Shown here: positions 8,354 to 16,136 of the stretch, in pieces
Position numbering within the stretch: position 1 is the stretch's first letter
How the letters are laid out: every line of letters begins with the position of its first letter
Source: JBCAWW01 sp039024315
GTDB taxonomy: Bacteria > Bacteroidota > Bacteroidia > J057
Assembly (NCBI GenBank): GCA_039024315.1
Contig: JBCCQN010000046.1
Span: 1-43,228, forward strand
DNA: 43,228 nucleotides
Direction: 5' to 3'
The notes under the pieces: generated by a model
Seen by the model: the letters and a program-made list of their open reading frames with translations, nothing else
What the model was told of the DNA's origin: nothing
Database searches by the model: none
Program-made: the position numbers and the translations under genes

Positions 8354-8384
8354 CAAATATATTAAGTTTCGGAGAAGAAGCAAA
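8354..8384 (-). promoter_or_regulatory. Consensus Bacteroidota promoter for the FtsB-like gene
   Basis: On the minus strand, TTTG (8384-8381), exactly 19 bp, then TATATTTG (8361-8354), matching the TTTG-N19-TAnnTTTG consensus of the main sigma factor of Bacteroidota. It ends 22 bp before the ATG. Confidence 0.8.
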
Positions 8385-8432
8385 AATTTACTTTAAAAAA
8401 CGTGATAGATGTATCTGTCACTCAGCAGATTA

Positions 8433-8464
8433 CCCCAGTCACCAAGTAAAATCGGTGACTGGGG
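8433..8464. other. Strong 11-bp hairpin after the T9SS propeller gene
   Basis: Perfect arms CCCCAGTCACC/GGTGACTGGGG around a 10-nt loop. It lies 45 bp past the stop of the gene at 8510. No T-tract follows on either strand, so it may protect the mRNA 3' end or act with another factor. Confidence 0.6.
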
Positions 8465-8509
8465 CATCTAAAGGCCGATTTGTCGTATTATCGGCTGGCT
8501 ATGATTTAT

Positions 8510-10225
8510 TTATTGAATCAATAATTTGCGGCTGGCATAGTATTGACCTTGGACTTTGAGTCTCACTAAATAGACGCCGGGGCTCACTTTTGGCAATTCC
8601 CATTGACCTTGAGTCTGGCCGTTGCTCACTGCAACATCGCCTAATTTAGCCCCGCGAATATCGTATAGCTCTAGGCTAGCCGTTTGCCAGTCCGTTGGGC
8701 CTTGTAAGCGGAAGTTGGCGGTGTTGGCATCAGAAGTTTGGATCTGAAAGTCAAATGGATGCTCTCCCCCTACTTGATTTGGCCGTCCGGAGAGTGAGTA
8801 GCTGCAATAGCGTAGTTCCCAGTCTAGCTCACGTTCAGCGAAGCTGAGCGTGCTGGGAGTAAGGTTTTGATAGAGCGTTCCCACAGGGAATGCCTGAAAG
8901 GAATGACTACCCATAAAGAATTCTAATTCTGAAGCACAGTCGCCGTCTTGGACATCAATATTGCCGTTGATAACATTACTACGAACCACCATGGCCGCTC
9001 TAAAGTCTAATGCGCCACTCCCTTTGATGTAGCGGGAGATGCTACCGAGCGTCATAAACTCTGTACTGTTAGGGATAAAAAGAATATCTGAAAGTTCTTC
9101 GTCAAACTCGAAATCTGTCCAAGGTGAGAATACACTATAGGTTTTCCCCCACACCACAGAACCATCTGCTCTAAGGTTGAGCACAAAGGACCGGCGTTCG
9201 GCGGCTGAGCCGAACTCATTATAAGAACCCGCAAGGAGATAACCGCGATCACGACCGTCTACATTAGTGGTGTATCGGGTGAGGCCAGTGAAGCGAACCT
9301 GCTCATCACCCCCTAAAAAATAATTGTAATAGAACTGTTCACTCCCATCATTTTCTAGGCCAATCAAAAATCCGGTCTCTTCTCCACTCATGATGCTGAT
9401 ACTACTACCAGAAATCAATAAATTTCCACTACCATCTGTAGTAACATCCGATACCTCGTGCGCAAAATCAGCGTTTTGGTATTGATTGGCCCAAATTAGG
9501 TTGAGGTCTTCATCAAAGTAGGCCACCAAAACCTGGGGAATATTATCAGTATCGGAGCTGGCAACGGCTACATAACCATTGGTCGTACTTACTAGCTTAA
9601 CCGCATTGTCTTTGGTCGAAGTAGAAAGAGTATTGTGGTTGATAAGGTTTCCATTTTTGTCGTACTGGCTAAGCATGATGTCGGTTTCAGGATTGACGTT
9701 GCCATCATTATTGGAAAGCGCCACGACATAGTCTTGATTCTCATCCCAAACTACAGAGACAAAATCATGTTCAGATTGACCGACAGTATTCAATACTTTG
9801 CCCTTATCGCTCACATAATTGAGCATTCGTTCTCCTCCAGCCGAGCCAGGGTTTTGATTGGTACTGCCTCCTAAGACAAAATTACCGCTCCCATCTTGGC
9901 AGATAGACTTAAGATTAATTTGGTGCTGAGTATTGAGCTGAGTTGTAAAAAGGCCACTGTTCATAGATTGGTAGCCATCGGGATTGATGCGCATCAAATA
10001 GGCCATGGCAGTGAAATTAGGGGCGCCTTGCTTGATAGCACCTGCAATTACAAAATCAGATTCGTCACGCAGCGGGATGATTTCATTGGCAGTAAGCTTT
10101 TGGGGTTTTCTATCGTCTTCAAAGACTAAATATGATTTGTAGCCTTGCCCATAGGTTGGCAAAACATTTCCCAGAATTAGGCCGAGCAAAATGACCAAAA
10201 AAGTAAAGAATCGCATATTTAACAT
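8510..10225 (-). CDS. Secreted beta-propeller-like protein with T9SS sorting domain
   Basis: 571 residues. A signal peptide (RFFTFLVILLGLILGNVLPTYGQ) begins at the second ATG (10216), which may be the true start. The body has repeated blades of the type DGSGNFVLGGS, QDYVVALSNNDG, DGSGNLLISGS and RGYLLAGSYNE, as in propeller proteins of unknown function. The last ~80 residues (LELYDIRGAKLGD to SPGVYLVRL to SRKLLIQ) are a T9SS type A sorting domain. It should therefore cross the outer membrane through T9SS. No catalytic motif is seen. Confidence 0.87.
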   Translation of the reverse strand: MLNMRFFTFLVILLGLILGNVLPTYGQGYKSYLVFEDDRKPQKLTANEIIPLRDESDFVIAGAIKQGAPNFTAMAYLMRINPDGYQSMNSGLFTTQLNTQHQINLKSICQDGSGNFVLGGSTNQNPGSAGGERMLNYVSDKGKVLNTVGQSEHDFVSVVWDENQDYVVALSNNDGNVNPETDIMLSQYDKNGNLINHNTLSTSTKDNAVKLVSTTNGYVAVASSDTDNIPQVLVAYFDEDLNLIWANQYQNADFAHEVSDVTTDGSGNLLISGSSISIMSGEETGFLIGLENDGSEQFYYNYFLGGDEQVRFTGLTRYTTNVDGRDRGYLLAGSYNEFGSAAERRSFVLNLRADGSVVWGKTYSVFSPWTDFEFDEELSDILFIPNSTEFMTLGSISRYIKGSGALDFRAAMVVRSNVINGNIDVQDGDCASELEFFMGSHSFQAFPVGTLYQNLTPSTLSFAERELDWELRYCSYSLSGRPNQVGGEHPFDFQIQTSDANTANFRLQGPTDWQTASLELYDIRGAKLGDVAVSNGQTQGQWELPKVSPGVYLVRLKVQGQYYASRKLLIQ

Positions 10226-10337
10226 TGTGGTTCGGTTCAGGTATTGATCGAATACTCACAATTTGCCCATAATATACCGTATGGAAAAAGCGATTTTAAG
10301 GAAAGTATAACAGATGTACTTTTCTGACTATCAAAAT

Positions 10338-12047
10338 TTACTCCTTCTTGACATATAGCAGGCTGAGATAGTTCATCGCATTAGAACCTAAGCCCTTAAC
10401 ATTGGGTTGGAGCATCCTAAAACTCCGGTCATAATAGAGCGGAATAACCGGTGCTTGAACCAAGATTAATCGTTCCATGTCATGGTAAAGCAAATAACGA
10501 AGGCTATCAGTAGTTTGCTTGAGACTAGCCTCATATAGCGCATCATATTCTGGAGAAGAGAAGTGAGAGGTATTGGGCCCGTCTGGAGAAAAATTGCCTG
10601 ACCAATAAAGAGAGAGGTAATTTTCGCCATCAGGATAATCTGCAATCCAGCTAGCTCGCCAAAAATTGAGTCGCAGACCATCACGGTCGCTGCGTAGGGT
10701 GCCCCCATCTAAGTTTTGAATCTCTGTTTTCACGCCTATTTGCTCGAAGGATTTCTGAATAAATTCGGAGATAGCAGCATACTTTTGGGTGGAGTACAAA
10801 ACGATTTGATCGAGGCCTTCGCCATTGGGATAACCGGCTTCACTAAGGAGGGTACGAGCCCGCGTAGGATCATAGGTAAAGCCTTGTACCGCCAGAGGAT
10901 CAAAAGCAGGTAAGCCCTTGGGCATAAAACCCGACTCAGCAGGGTAGCCCATACCATTGAGCAGAAAGCGAACGAGTTTGGGACGATCAATCGCATAATT
11001 TAAAGCTTTACGAATTTTGACATCCATCAGAGGATGGCCCTGAGTGATCTCTAAGTCAGGATCAATCTGAATCCCCAAATATTCGGTGTTTAGTTGCGGA
11101 GAAAATAAAAATTGATATTTTTCGGCATAAGCAGGCTTAATAGAACCGTCGCGTTCGAGAAGCTCGTCTCGATAGGAATCGTCCAAATCCCCAATAAAGT
11201 CAAGCTTACCGTGGACAAACTCAATGAAGGCAGAAAGTCGACTCGGGATAAAGCGGACCTTCACCGCATCTAAATAAGGCAAAGATTGTCCTTGGGCATC
11301 CCGTTCCCAATAATGCGGATTACGGTGTAAAATCAAACTTTGACCTTCTTGCCAGCGATAAAACTGAAAAGGTCCTGTGCCGACGGGATTTCGTTGAAAA
11401 TCTCTTCCATAATAGTCTGCAATCTCGCGAGGCACGGCATAACAATAAGGCATGCTCAATAGCCCTAAAAAAGGCGGAAAAGGCTTAAGTAATTGAATCT
11501 GAAAGGTAGTATCGTCTAAAGCTTTGAAACCGGAGATCGTTTTGGTTTTGCCATTTTTGAAAGCCTCAATACCAGCAATCTTACCATTAAACACCCATTT
11601 ACCGGTAGAAGCTACTTCGGGATCAAGAATGCGATTTAAACTAAACTCAAAATCCTGCGCCACTAATTCCCGCGTACTATCGGGATATTGGTATTGGTCA
11701 TAAAATACTGGATGGCGATGGTATTTTATCCCCTGATTTAGATAAAAAGTATAAGTTTTGCCATCTGCAGAAATTTTCCAGCTTTTGGCAATGGACGGGC
11801 GTACGATCAAATTGCTATCCAAACGTACTAAGCCATTGAAAATTTGCGCGCTCATCCAAATAGGAGAGCGAGAGCGAGCGTAGGCGGGGTCTAAAGTGGT
11901 AAGTCCAGCATCTAAATTCATGTGGAAAACTCTAGAGTTATCCACATCCTCTCCCGCAATTTCTCCACAACCAGCGCATATCCAGCAGCAAAAAAGTGCA
12001 CTTATACACAATTTGTTCAGCAATCGGTGGATTTTTATCGTCGTCAA
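10338..12047 (-). CDS. Oligopeptide/dipeptide ABC-transporter substrate-binding lipoprotein (family 5)
   Basis: 569 residues with a lipoprotein signal (lipobox CAGC, Cys27) and the SBP family 5 fold: LDPAYARSRSPIWMSAQIFNGLVRLD, a solute-loop segment KYHRHPVFYD, VGTGPFQFYRW and NPHYWERD. It would sit on the periplasmic side of the inner or outer membrane and capture peptides or similar solutes; no permease or ATPase gene is nearby. There is no ATG before residue 43, so translation must begin at TTG: 12047, or 12023/12011, which also leave a signal peptide. Its first 45 codons overlap the DnaA-box cluster. A TAAGTTTG box (minus strand, 12074-12067) could be its -7 element. Confidence 0.85.
   Translation of the reverse strand: MTTIKIHRLLNKLCISALFCCWICAGCGEIAGEDVDNSRVFHMNLDAGLTTLDPAYARSRSPIWMSAQIFNGLVRLDSNLIVRPSIAKSWKISADGKTYTFYLNQGIKYHRHPVFYDQYQYPDSTRELVAQDFEFSLNRILDPEVASTGKWVFNGKIAGIEAFKNGKTKTISGFKALDDTTFQIQLLKPFPPFLGLLSMPYCYAVPREIADYYGRDFQRNPVGTGPFQFYRWQEGQSLILHRNPHYWERDAQGQSLPYLDAVKVRFIPSRLSAFIEFVHGKLDFIGDLDDSYRDELLERDGSIKPAYAEKYQFLFSPQLNTEYLGIQIDPDLEITQGHPLMDVKIRKALNYAIDRPKLVRFLLNGMGYPAESGFMPKGLPAFDPLAVQGFTYDPTRARTLLSEAGYPNGEGLDQIVLYSTQKYAAISEFIQKSFEQIGVKTEIQNLDGGTLRSDRDGLRLNFWRASWIADYPDGENYLSLYWSGNFSPDGPNTSHFSSPEYDALYEASLKQTTDSLRYLLYHDMERLILVQAPVIPLYYDRSFRMLQPNVKGLGSNAMNYLSLLYVKKE
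11921..12010. promoter_or_regulatory. DnaA-box cluster (candidate oriC or DnaA-regulated parA region)
   Basis: Boxes matching TTWTNCACA: 11921-11929 (minus, TTTTCCACA), 11938-11946 (plus, TTATCCACA, the perfect strong box) and 12002-12010 (plus, TTATACACA). A fourth at 11961-11969 (TTCTCCACA) has one mismatch. The first two face each other in a 26-bp palindrome (11921-11946, 24 of 26 positions symmetric, centre CTCTAGAG). One TTWTNCACA match is expected per ~16 kb by chance. An AT-rich stretch (12030-12083) and parA follow, and transcription diverges from here. Confidence 0.6.
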
Positions 12048-12052
12048 TTCCG

Positions 12053-12060
12053 TATATTTG
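12053..12060 (+). promoter_or_regulatory. Probable -7 box of parA
   Basis: TATATTTG fits TAnnTTTG, 23 bp before the parA ATG. No good TTTG is found 19 bp upstream, so the site is weak or activator dependent. Confidence 0.4.
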
Positions 12061-12083
12061 TAAAGTCAAACTTACAAATCATT

Positions 12084-12917
12084 ATGGGAAAAGTCATTTC
12101 GCTCGCCAATCAGAAGGGCGGGGTTGGAAAAACTACTACTGCAATCAACCTCGCAGCAAGTTTGGCTGCACTTGAATATAAGGTACTGCTAGTTGACGCA
12201 GACCCACAGGCCAATGCAACTATGGGAGTAGGCATCGATAAAGAAGATATCGAATACTCTCTTTATGAAGCTATGGCTGAGCTCGTCAATCCGGAGCCAC
12301 TGGCCGAAGACGAAGAAGCCTTCACTTTGAAGGATGTCGTGATGGAGACTGAGTTTCCTAATCTATATGTAGTGCCTGCTGACGATGGACTAATCAATGC
12401 GGAAGTCGAGTTTGTCAAGGCTGAGAACCGCTATTTTCTGGTAAAGGAAGTGATCGGACAAGTCAAAGAGGATTATGATTTCGTCATTTTGGACTGTTCA
12501 CCTTCTCTGGGCTTGATTACCTTAAACGCACTGAGTGCTTCCGATTCTGTCATCGTACCCGTACAATGCGAGTATTTTGCTTTGGAAGGACTGGGTAAGT
12601 TGCTCAATACGATCCGTCATATCCAAAAGACTTCTAATCCGCAGATTGAATATGAAGGCTTTTTATTGACGATGTACGATAGTCGTCTCAACCTTTCACG
12701 CCAAGTGGCCGAAGACGTTCGTACTCAGCTACAACATCTCGTCTTTGAGACAATCATCCACCGTAACACACGCATCAGTGAGGCACCCAGCTTTGGTTTG
12801 CCAGTTTTGGCTTTCGATGCCCGTTCCAAAGGGGCCATCAATTATGTCAATTTAGCCAAAGAGATCCTCAAAAAGAATGACATGCCTCTAACCAGGGAGA
12901 GTGCCATGGCCCAGTAG
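12084..12917 (+). CDS. parA: Chromosome-partitioning ATPase ParA (Soj)
   Basis: 277 residues from ATG 12084; the frame stays open upstream to 11922, but MGKVISLANQKGGVGKTTTA is the normal N-terminus and a -7 box lies between. It has the deviant Walker A KGGVGKTT (residues 11-18), DADPQAN after the second strand, VILDCSPSLGL (Walker B) and IPRNT-like HRNTRISEAPSFG, the hallmarks of chromosomal ParA/Soj. It is a nucleoid-bound ATPase that segregates replication origins together with ParB. No parB follows: the next gene is plsY. A terminator stands right after the stop. The upstream DnaA boxes suggest origin proximity or DnaA control. Confidence 0.95.
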   Translation: MGKVISLANQKGGVGKTTTAINLAASLAALEYKVLLVDADPQANATMGVGIDKEDIEYSLYEAMAELVNPEPLAEDEEAFTLKDVVMETEFPNLYVVPADDGLINAEVEFVKAENRYFLVKEVIGQVKEDYDFVILDCSPSLGLITLNALSASDSVIVPVQCEYFALEGLGKLLNTIRHIQKTSNPQIEYEGFLLTMYDSRLNLSRQVAEDVRTQLQHLVFETIIHRNTRISEAPSFGLPVLAFDARSKGAINYVNLAKEILKKNDMPLTRESAMAQ

Positions 12918-12963
12918 TAACTTACTACTGACCAAATAGTTACGCTAATATTTTTCACAAAAC

Positions 12964-12997
12964 AAAATCCCCAAGTGTTGAGACATTTGGGGATTTT
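12964..12997 (+). terminator. Terminator of parA
   Basis: Perfect 11-bp arms AAAATCCCCAA/TTGGGGATTTT around a 12-nt loop, ending in T-rich sequence, 46 bp after the stop. The A-rich left flank makes it usable in both directions. Confidence 0.8.
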
Positions 12998-13022
12998 CTT
13001 AACATATAGATAATATTTCATT

Positions 13023-13080
13023 ACCTTGTCGGCATATTGTCGTCTCAAAAAAGATGATTAAATTCAAATTGAGACAAGGT
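13023..13080 (+). other. Nested, mutually exclusive inverted repeats ahead of plsY
   Basis: ACCTTGTC (13023-13030) pairs with GACAAGGT (13073-13080), while GTCTCAA (13042-13048) pairs with TTGAGAC (13069-13075). The right arms share GAC, so only one fold forms fully at a time; the second is followed by TTCTTTTTT. This looks like an attenuator leader, 72 bp before the plsY ATG. Confidence 0.4.
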
Positions 13081-13151
13081 TCTTTTTTAGCTACTACTCG
13101 TATTGACAAAGAAGGAATCGCCTGCCTTTGTCCTTGGTTTTAGACTACTAT

Positions 13152-13814
13152 ATGGAATTTATACGAATACTTTTGTGTACGCTTGGAGCTTATCTCATCG
13201 GAGCGATCCCTAGCAGCATCATACTCGGAAAAGTTTTCTTCGGAATAGATATCCGAGACCATGGTAGCGGTAGTGCCTCTCACCGAAACGTAAGCCGAAT
13301 CATGGGTCCTAATATGAGCCTGATCGTACGTATTCTTGATATATCTAAAGGTTTTTTGGCAGCTAATCTAGCCTTTATTGTTCACAACAAATACGGGATC
13401 TTCTCTGATATAGAGCTGCCTATTATCATGATGAGCTTAGGCTTGGCAGCCGTTTTGGGGCATATCTTCCCTATTTTTGCTAGTTTCCGTGGGGGTAAAG
13501 GGATTCACGTTACCCTAGGAATGCTGATTGCTACACAGCCTTTAGTAGGTAGCATTTTTATCCTCATCACTCTTTGTGCTTACTTGATTTCACGCTACCC
13601 TAATTTAGCGTATATGGTAGGTGCTTTGGCCATTCCAGTCTATTATCTCGCTACCCGCCATCACCATGCCGAGATGTTTGTACCGTTACTGGTATTTGGC
13701 GGTATATTGTTTGGTTTGCTCTTCATGACCCATCGGGAAAATTTATTGGACATTGTGCACGGCGATGCCGAACGCGTGGATCTATTAATTGATTTTAGAT
13801 CCAACCGTAGCTAG
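13152..13814 (+). CDS. plsY: Glycerol-3-phosphate acyltransferase PlsY (divergent)
   Basis: 220 residues from ATG 13152; a TTG at 13128 is also in frame but the ATG gives the normal PlsY N-terminus (GAYLIGAIPSSIILGKVFFG). It is an inner-membrane enzyme with about five membrane segments that moves an acyl group from acyl-phosphate to glycerol-3-phosphate, the first step of phospholipid synthesis. Motif 2 (GHIFPIFASFRGGKGIHVTLG) and motif 3 (HRENLLDIVHGDAE) are present. Motif 1, normally GSGNxGxTNxxR, reads GSGSASHRNVSR, an unusual substitution. Together with fabD nearby it fits lipid synthesis. The function call rests on motifs 2 and 3 and topology. Confidence 0.85.
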   Translation: MEFIRILLCTLGAYLIGAIPSSIILGKVFFGIDIRDHGSGSASHRNVSRIMGPNMSLIVRILDISKGFLAANLAFIVHNKYGIFSDIELPIIMMSLGLAAVLGHIFPIFASFRGGKGIHVTLGMLIATQPLVGSIFILITLCAYLISRYPNLAYMVGALAIPVYYLATRHHHAEMFVPLLVFGGILFGLLFMTHRENLLDIVHGDAERVDLLIDFRSNRS

Positions 13815-13837
13815 GAGTATGCGGTCCTAACATAAAT

Positions 13838-13857
13838 CACCCTCGAGAGTGCTTTTA
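13838..13857 (+). terminator. Short hairpin with T-rich tail after plsY
   Basis: CACCCTCGAGAGTG folds on CTCGAG with one mismatch and is followed by CTTTTAAT, 23 bp after the plsY stop. The stem is short. Confidence 0.4.
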
Positions 13858-13868
13858 ATGATTCTATG

Positions 13869-13915
13869 CTAATACTGGCTTAAGCAAATTTGGCAAGCAT
13901 TTATACCAGTATTAG
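13869..13915 (+). other. 10-bp inverted repeat before the second DASS gene
   Basis: CTAATACTGG (13869-13878) and CCAGTATTAG (13906-13915) pair perfectly over 27 nt. The right arm ends 8 bp before the start codon, so the fold would affect initiation. The CAGTATTA core resembles the AT-rich dispersed family. Confidence 0.45.
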
Positions 13916-13923
13916 TATCACCT

Positions 13924-15348
13924 ATGGCGGACTCCAGAGGAGCCTCTACTCGTTTACTAGACATTCAAAGGGTAGTTAACTACCAAGGCAAGATCATTGC
14001 TTTTCTCTCTAGCATTTTGATTGCCCTATTTCTCACCTTCCAATTGAGGGATGTGGGATTTAGCGAGACTCAAGATTACGTCCTATTTCTACTATTTTTT
14101 GCGACTGGCTTATGGGTCAGCGAAGCGATTCCCCCATTTGCTACGGGCATCATGATCGTTGGTTTCTTGGTATTCTTTCTTGGGAGCGATTATTTCAATA
14201 CCCACCCAGAAAGCGTCAAAAAGTACGTAAATACATGGTCTGATAGTGTAATTTGGCTCATGTTAGGAGGCTTTTTTATGGCCGAAGCCTTGAAGAAGCT
14301 TAGACTAGACCGAGAAATCTTCCTCCTGGCAAGCAAGCGCTTCGGAACGGATTCTCAAACCTTGCTTTTGGGCTTGATGCTTGCCACTACTTTCGGTTCG
14401 ATGTTGATGTCCAACACCGCCACGGCGGCGATGATGGTTGCATCTGTTGGTCCCTTACTGACGAAACTGAAACCTGATAGTCCCTATGGCAAATCCCTTT
14501 TGCTAGGTATTGCCGCCGCTGCCTCTATCGGAGGCATGGGCACTATTATCGGCTCTCCAGCCAATGCTATTGCTGTAGGCTCATTGGAAAACCTTGGCAT
14601 TAAAATTTCCTTCTTGGGTTGGATGTCTATCGGAGTGCCGCTTTCGGTATTATTTACCCTCGGATTATGGTGGCTCTTGATTAAACGATTTCCGCATGAA
14701 AATAGATCCTTAGATCTCGGAGAGATCTTTGACGAAAAGCCACAAACAATCAGTCAGGGGCGCATTTTCCAGCGAAAATTGGTCTTAGGCATTTTGGTGA
14801 GCACCGTTTTGCTTTGGCTTAGCAGTGCCTGGCATCAGATTCCAGTAGCCGCGATCTCTGGCGTTCCGATCTTATTTCTCACCATGCTAGGCATCATCAA
14901 TGGGGATGATGTCCGCAAATTGCCTTGGGATACCCTGATGCTGATTGCTGGCGGCCTGTCATTAGGTTTAGCCATTCAAGAAACGGGACTGGCACAGTAC
15001 TTTGTCTCCAAATTGCCAACTGATCAACTCGGGCTGCTAATGCTCCTCCTGATCTTTGGTTTGGGCACTACCCTATTTTCCAATATCATGAGTAATACAG
15101 CAGCAGCAACGGTTTTGATTCCTTTAGCTGGGGTACTGAGTCCACAGGAGCCTACTAGCCTGGCAGTAACTATTGGTCTTTGTGCCTCCTGTGCCCTATT
15201 TCTACCCGTTTCGACCCCTCCTAACGCCATAGTCTTTGCTACAGGTAAGCTACATCAAAATGATTTTCGGCTGGCCGGTATCAGCGTAGGCATATTGGGA
15301 CCCTTATTGATTATTGCTTGGGTCATGATGGCTAAGTTCTGGCTCTAG
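13924..15348 (+). CDS. DASS-family (SLC13) sodium:anion symporter, second paralogue
   Basis: 474 residues with about 12 membrane segments. Both SNT motifs of the inverted-repeat architecture are intact (MSNTATAAMM and MSNTAAATVLIP), as is LPVSTPPNAIVFATG near the C-terminus. It imports an anionic substrate with Na+ (dicarboxylate, citrate, sulfate or phosphate are the family options). The N-terminus carries an extra ~25-residue cytosolic stretch. It differs clearly from the paralogue at 2396, so it is not a recent duplicate. Its stop codon overlaps that of the convergent SDR gene (CTAG). Confidence 0.9.
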   Translation: MADSRGASTRLLDIQRVVNYQGKIIAFLSSILIALFLTFQLRDVGFSETQDYVLFLLFFATGLWVSEAIPPFATGIMIVGFLVFFLGSDYFNTHPESVKKYVNTWSDSVIWLMLGGFFMAEALKKLRLDREIFLLASKRFGTDSQTLLLGLMLATTFGSMLMSNTATAAMMVASVGPLLTKLKPDSPYGKSLLLGIAAAASIGGMGTIIGSPANAIAVGSLENLGIKISFLGWMSIGVPLSVLFTLGLWWLLIKRFPHENRSLDLGEIFDEKPQTISQGRIFQRKLVLGILVSTVLLWLSSAWHQIPVAAISGVPILFLTMLGIINGDDVRKLPWDTLMLIAGGLSLGLAIQETGLAQYFVSKLPTDQLGLLMLLLIFGLGTTLFSNIMSNTAAATVLIPLAGVLSPQEPTSLAVTIGLCASCALFLPVSTPPNAIVFATGKLHQNDFRLAGISVGILGPLLIIAWVMMAKFWL

Positions 15349-16103
15349 TGCACGTAGCTCCCAGCATTGATATCGATGCTACAACCCGTGGCATGGTCCA
15401 TGTGGCCACTGGCTAAAAACAAAACAGTAGGGGCAATGTCCTCAGGCTCGGTCAGATTATTCAGAGCAAGATCAGATACTGCGTAATCTTCCCCGTATTC
15501 ATCAATAAATTGCTGCGCCATGGCCGTCCGAGTAAAGCCAGGCGCGACCACAAAAGATTTGATCCCTTGCTTTCCATAGCCACGAGCGATAGAACGACTA
15601 AGGGCCACCATCCCCCCTTTGGAGGCAGCATAGGCCATATATTCGGGTGTATCTCCTCTAAAGGCGGCTCTAGATGCAATGTGAATGATTCTGCCTCCCC
15701 CTCTTGCGCTCATCTGCGGGATCAAGCTACGACACAGACTAGCAGCGGCCACCAAATTGACCTGTAGGGTCTTTTGCCAAGCCGCCAACCAAGCGAGCTC
15801 AGACATCTTATCCTCTTCTGCTATGGCTACACCGGCATTATTGATTAGGATATCTACCCTACCATAGTGCTCAATTACGCGTTCGGCTAGCCGGACCACC
15901 TCCTCTGGATCTTGCAAATCTGCTTGAAAGTTTTTTGAGTTGCCACCTATCTGCGCCCTTATCTTTTCTATTTCCCTCCGGGAACGCCCATAATGCAAGG
16001 CAAGCGTGGCACCTGCATTTCCTAACTGTAGAGCGATCGCAGCACCGATTCCTTGACTGGCTCCGGTGAGGAGGATGATTTTGTCTTTGAGTGAAATTTC
16101 CAT
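15345..16103 (-). CDS. SDR-family oxidoreductase (FabG-like)
   Basis: 252 residues, a classical short-chain dehydrogenase. It has TGASQGIG (residues 13-20) for NAD(P) binding, LINNAG (87-91), and the catalytic Ser144, Tyr158 and Lys162 (HIASRAAF, YMAYAASKGG). The C-terminus is the usual FLASGHMDHATGCSIDINAG. Members reduce ketones or oxidise alcohols; FabG-like length and the divergent fabD 33 bp away hint at 3-oxoacyl substrates, but sugar or other substrates are equally possible. The start region overlaps the candidate fabD promoter, so the two could be co-regulated. Confidence 0.85.
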   Translation of the reverse strand: MEISLKDKIILLTGASQGIGAAIALQLGNAGATLALHYGRSRREIEKIRAQIGGNSKNFQADLQDPEEVVRLAERVIEHYGRVDILINNAGVAIAEEDKMSELAWLAAWQKTLQVNLVAAASLCRSLIPQMSARGGGRIIHIASRAAFRGDTPEYMAYAASKGGMVALSRSIARGYGKQGIKSFVVAPGFTRTAMAQQFIDEYGEDYAVSDLALNNLTEPEDIAPTVLFLASGHMDHATGCSIDINAGSYVH

Positions 16104-16110
16104 AATCTTG
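16080..16110 (+). promoter_or_regulatory. Candidate fabD promoter
   Basis: TTTG (16080-16083), 19 bp, then TAATCTTG (16103-16110), one base off TAnnTTTG, 26 bp before the fabD ATG. It lies over the start of the divergent SDR gene. Confidence 0.5.
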
Positions 16111-16136
16111 CGGCACGAAAAACTAAACTACAAGAT

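Noticed and set aside
8826..8848. Palindrome CACGTTCAGC..GCTGAGCGTG inside the T9SS propeller gene
   Set aside because: It is imperfect, codes for an ordinary stretch (LSFAERELDW), and lacks the CYGC-NNN-GCRG core of the dispersed element.
10338..12047. Start of the OppA-like gene at the first ATG (residue 43)
   Set aside because: This would remove the signal peptide and lipobox, which are well formed upstream; a TTG start is more plausible.
11922..12083. 54-residue N-terminal extension of ParA
   Set aside because: The extension overlaps the divergent lipoprotein gene and DnaA boxes and resembles no ParA; ATG 12084 gives the family N-terminus behind a -7 box.
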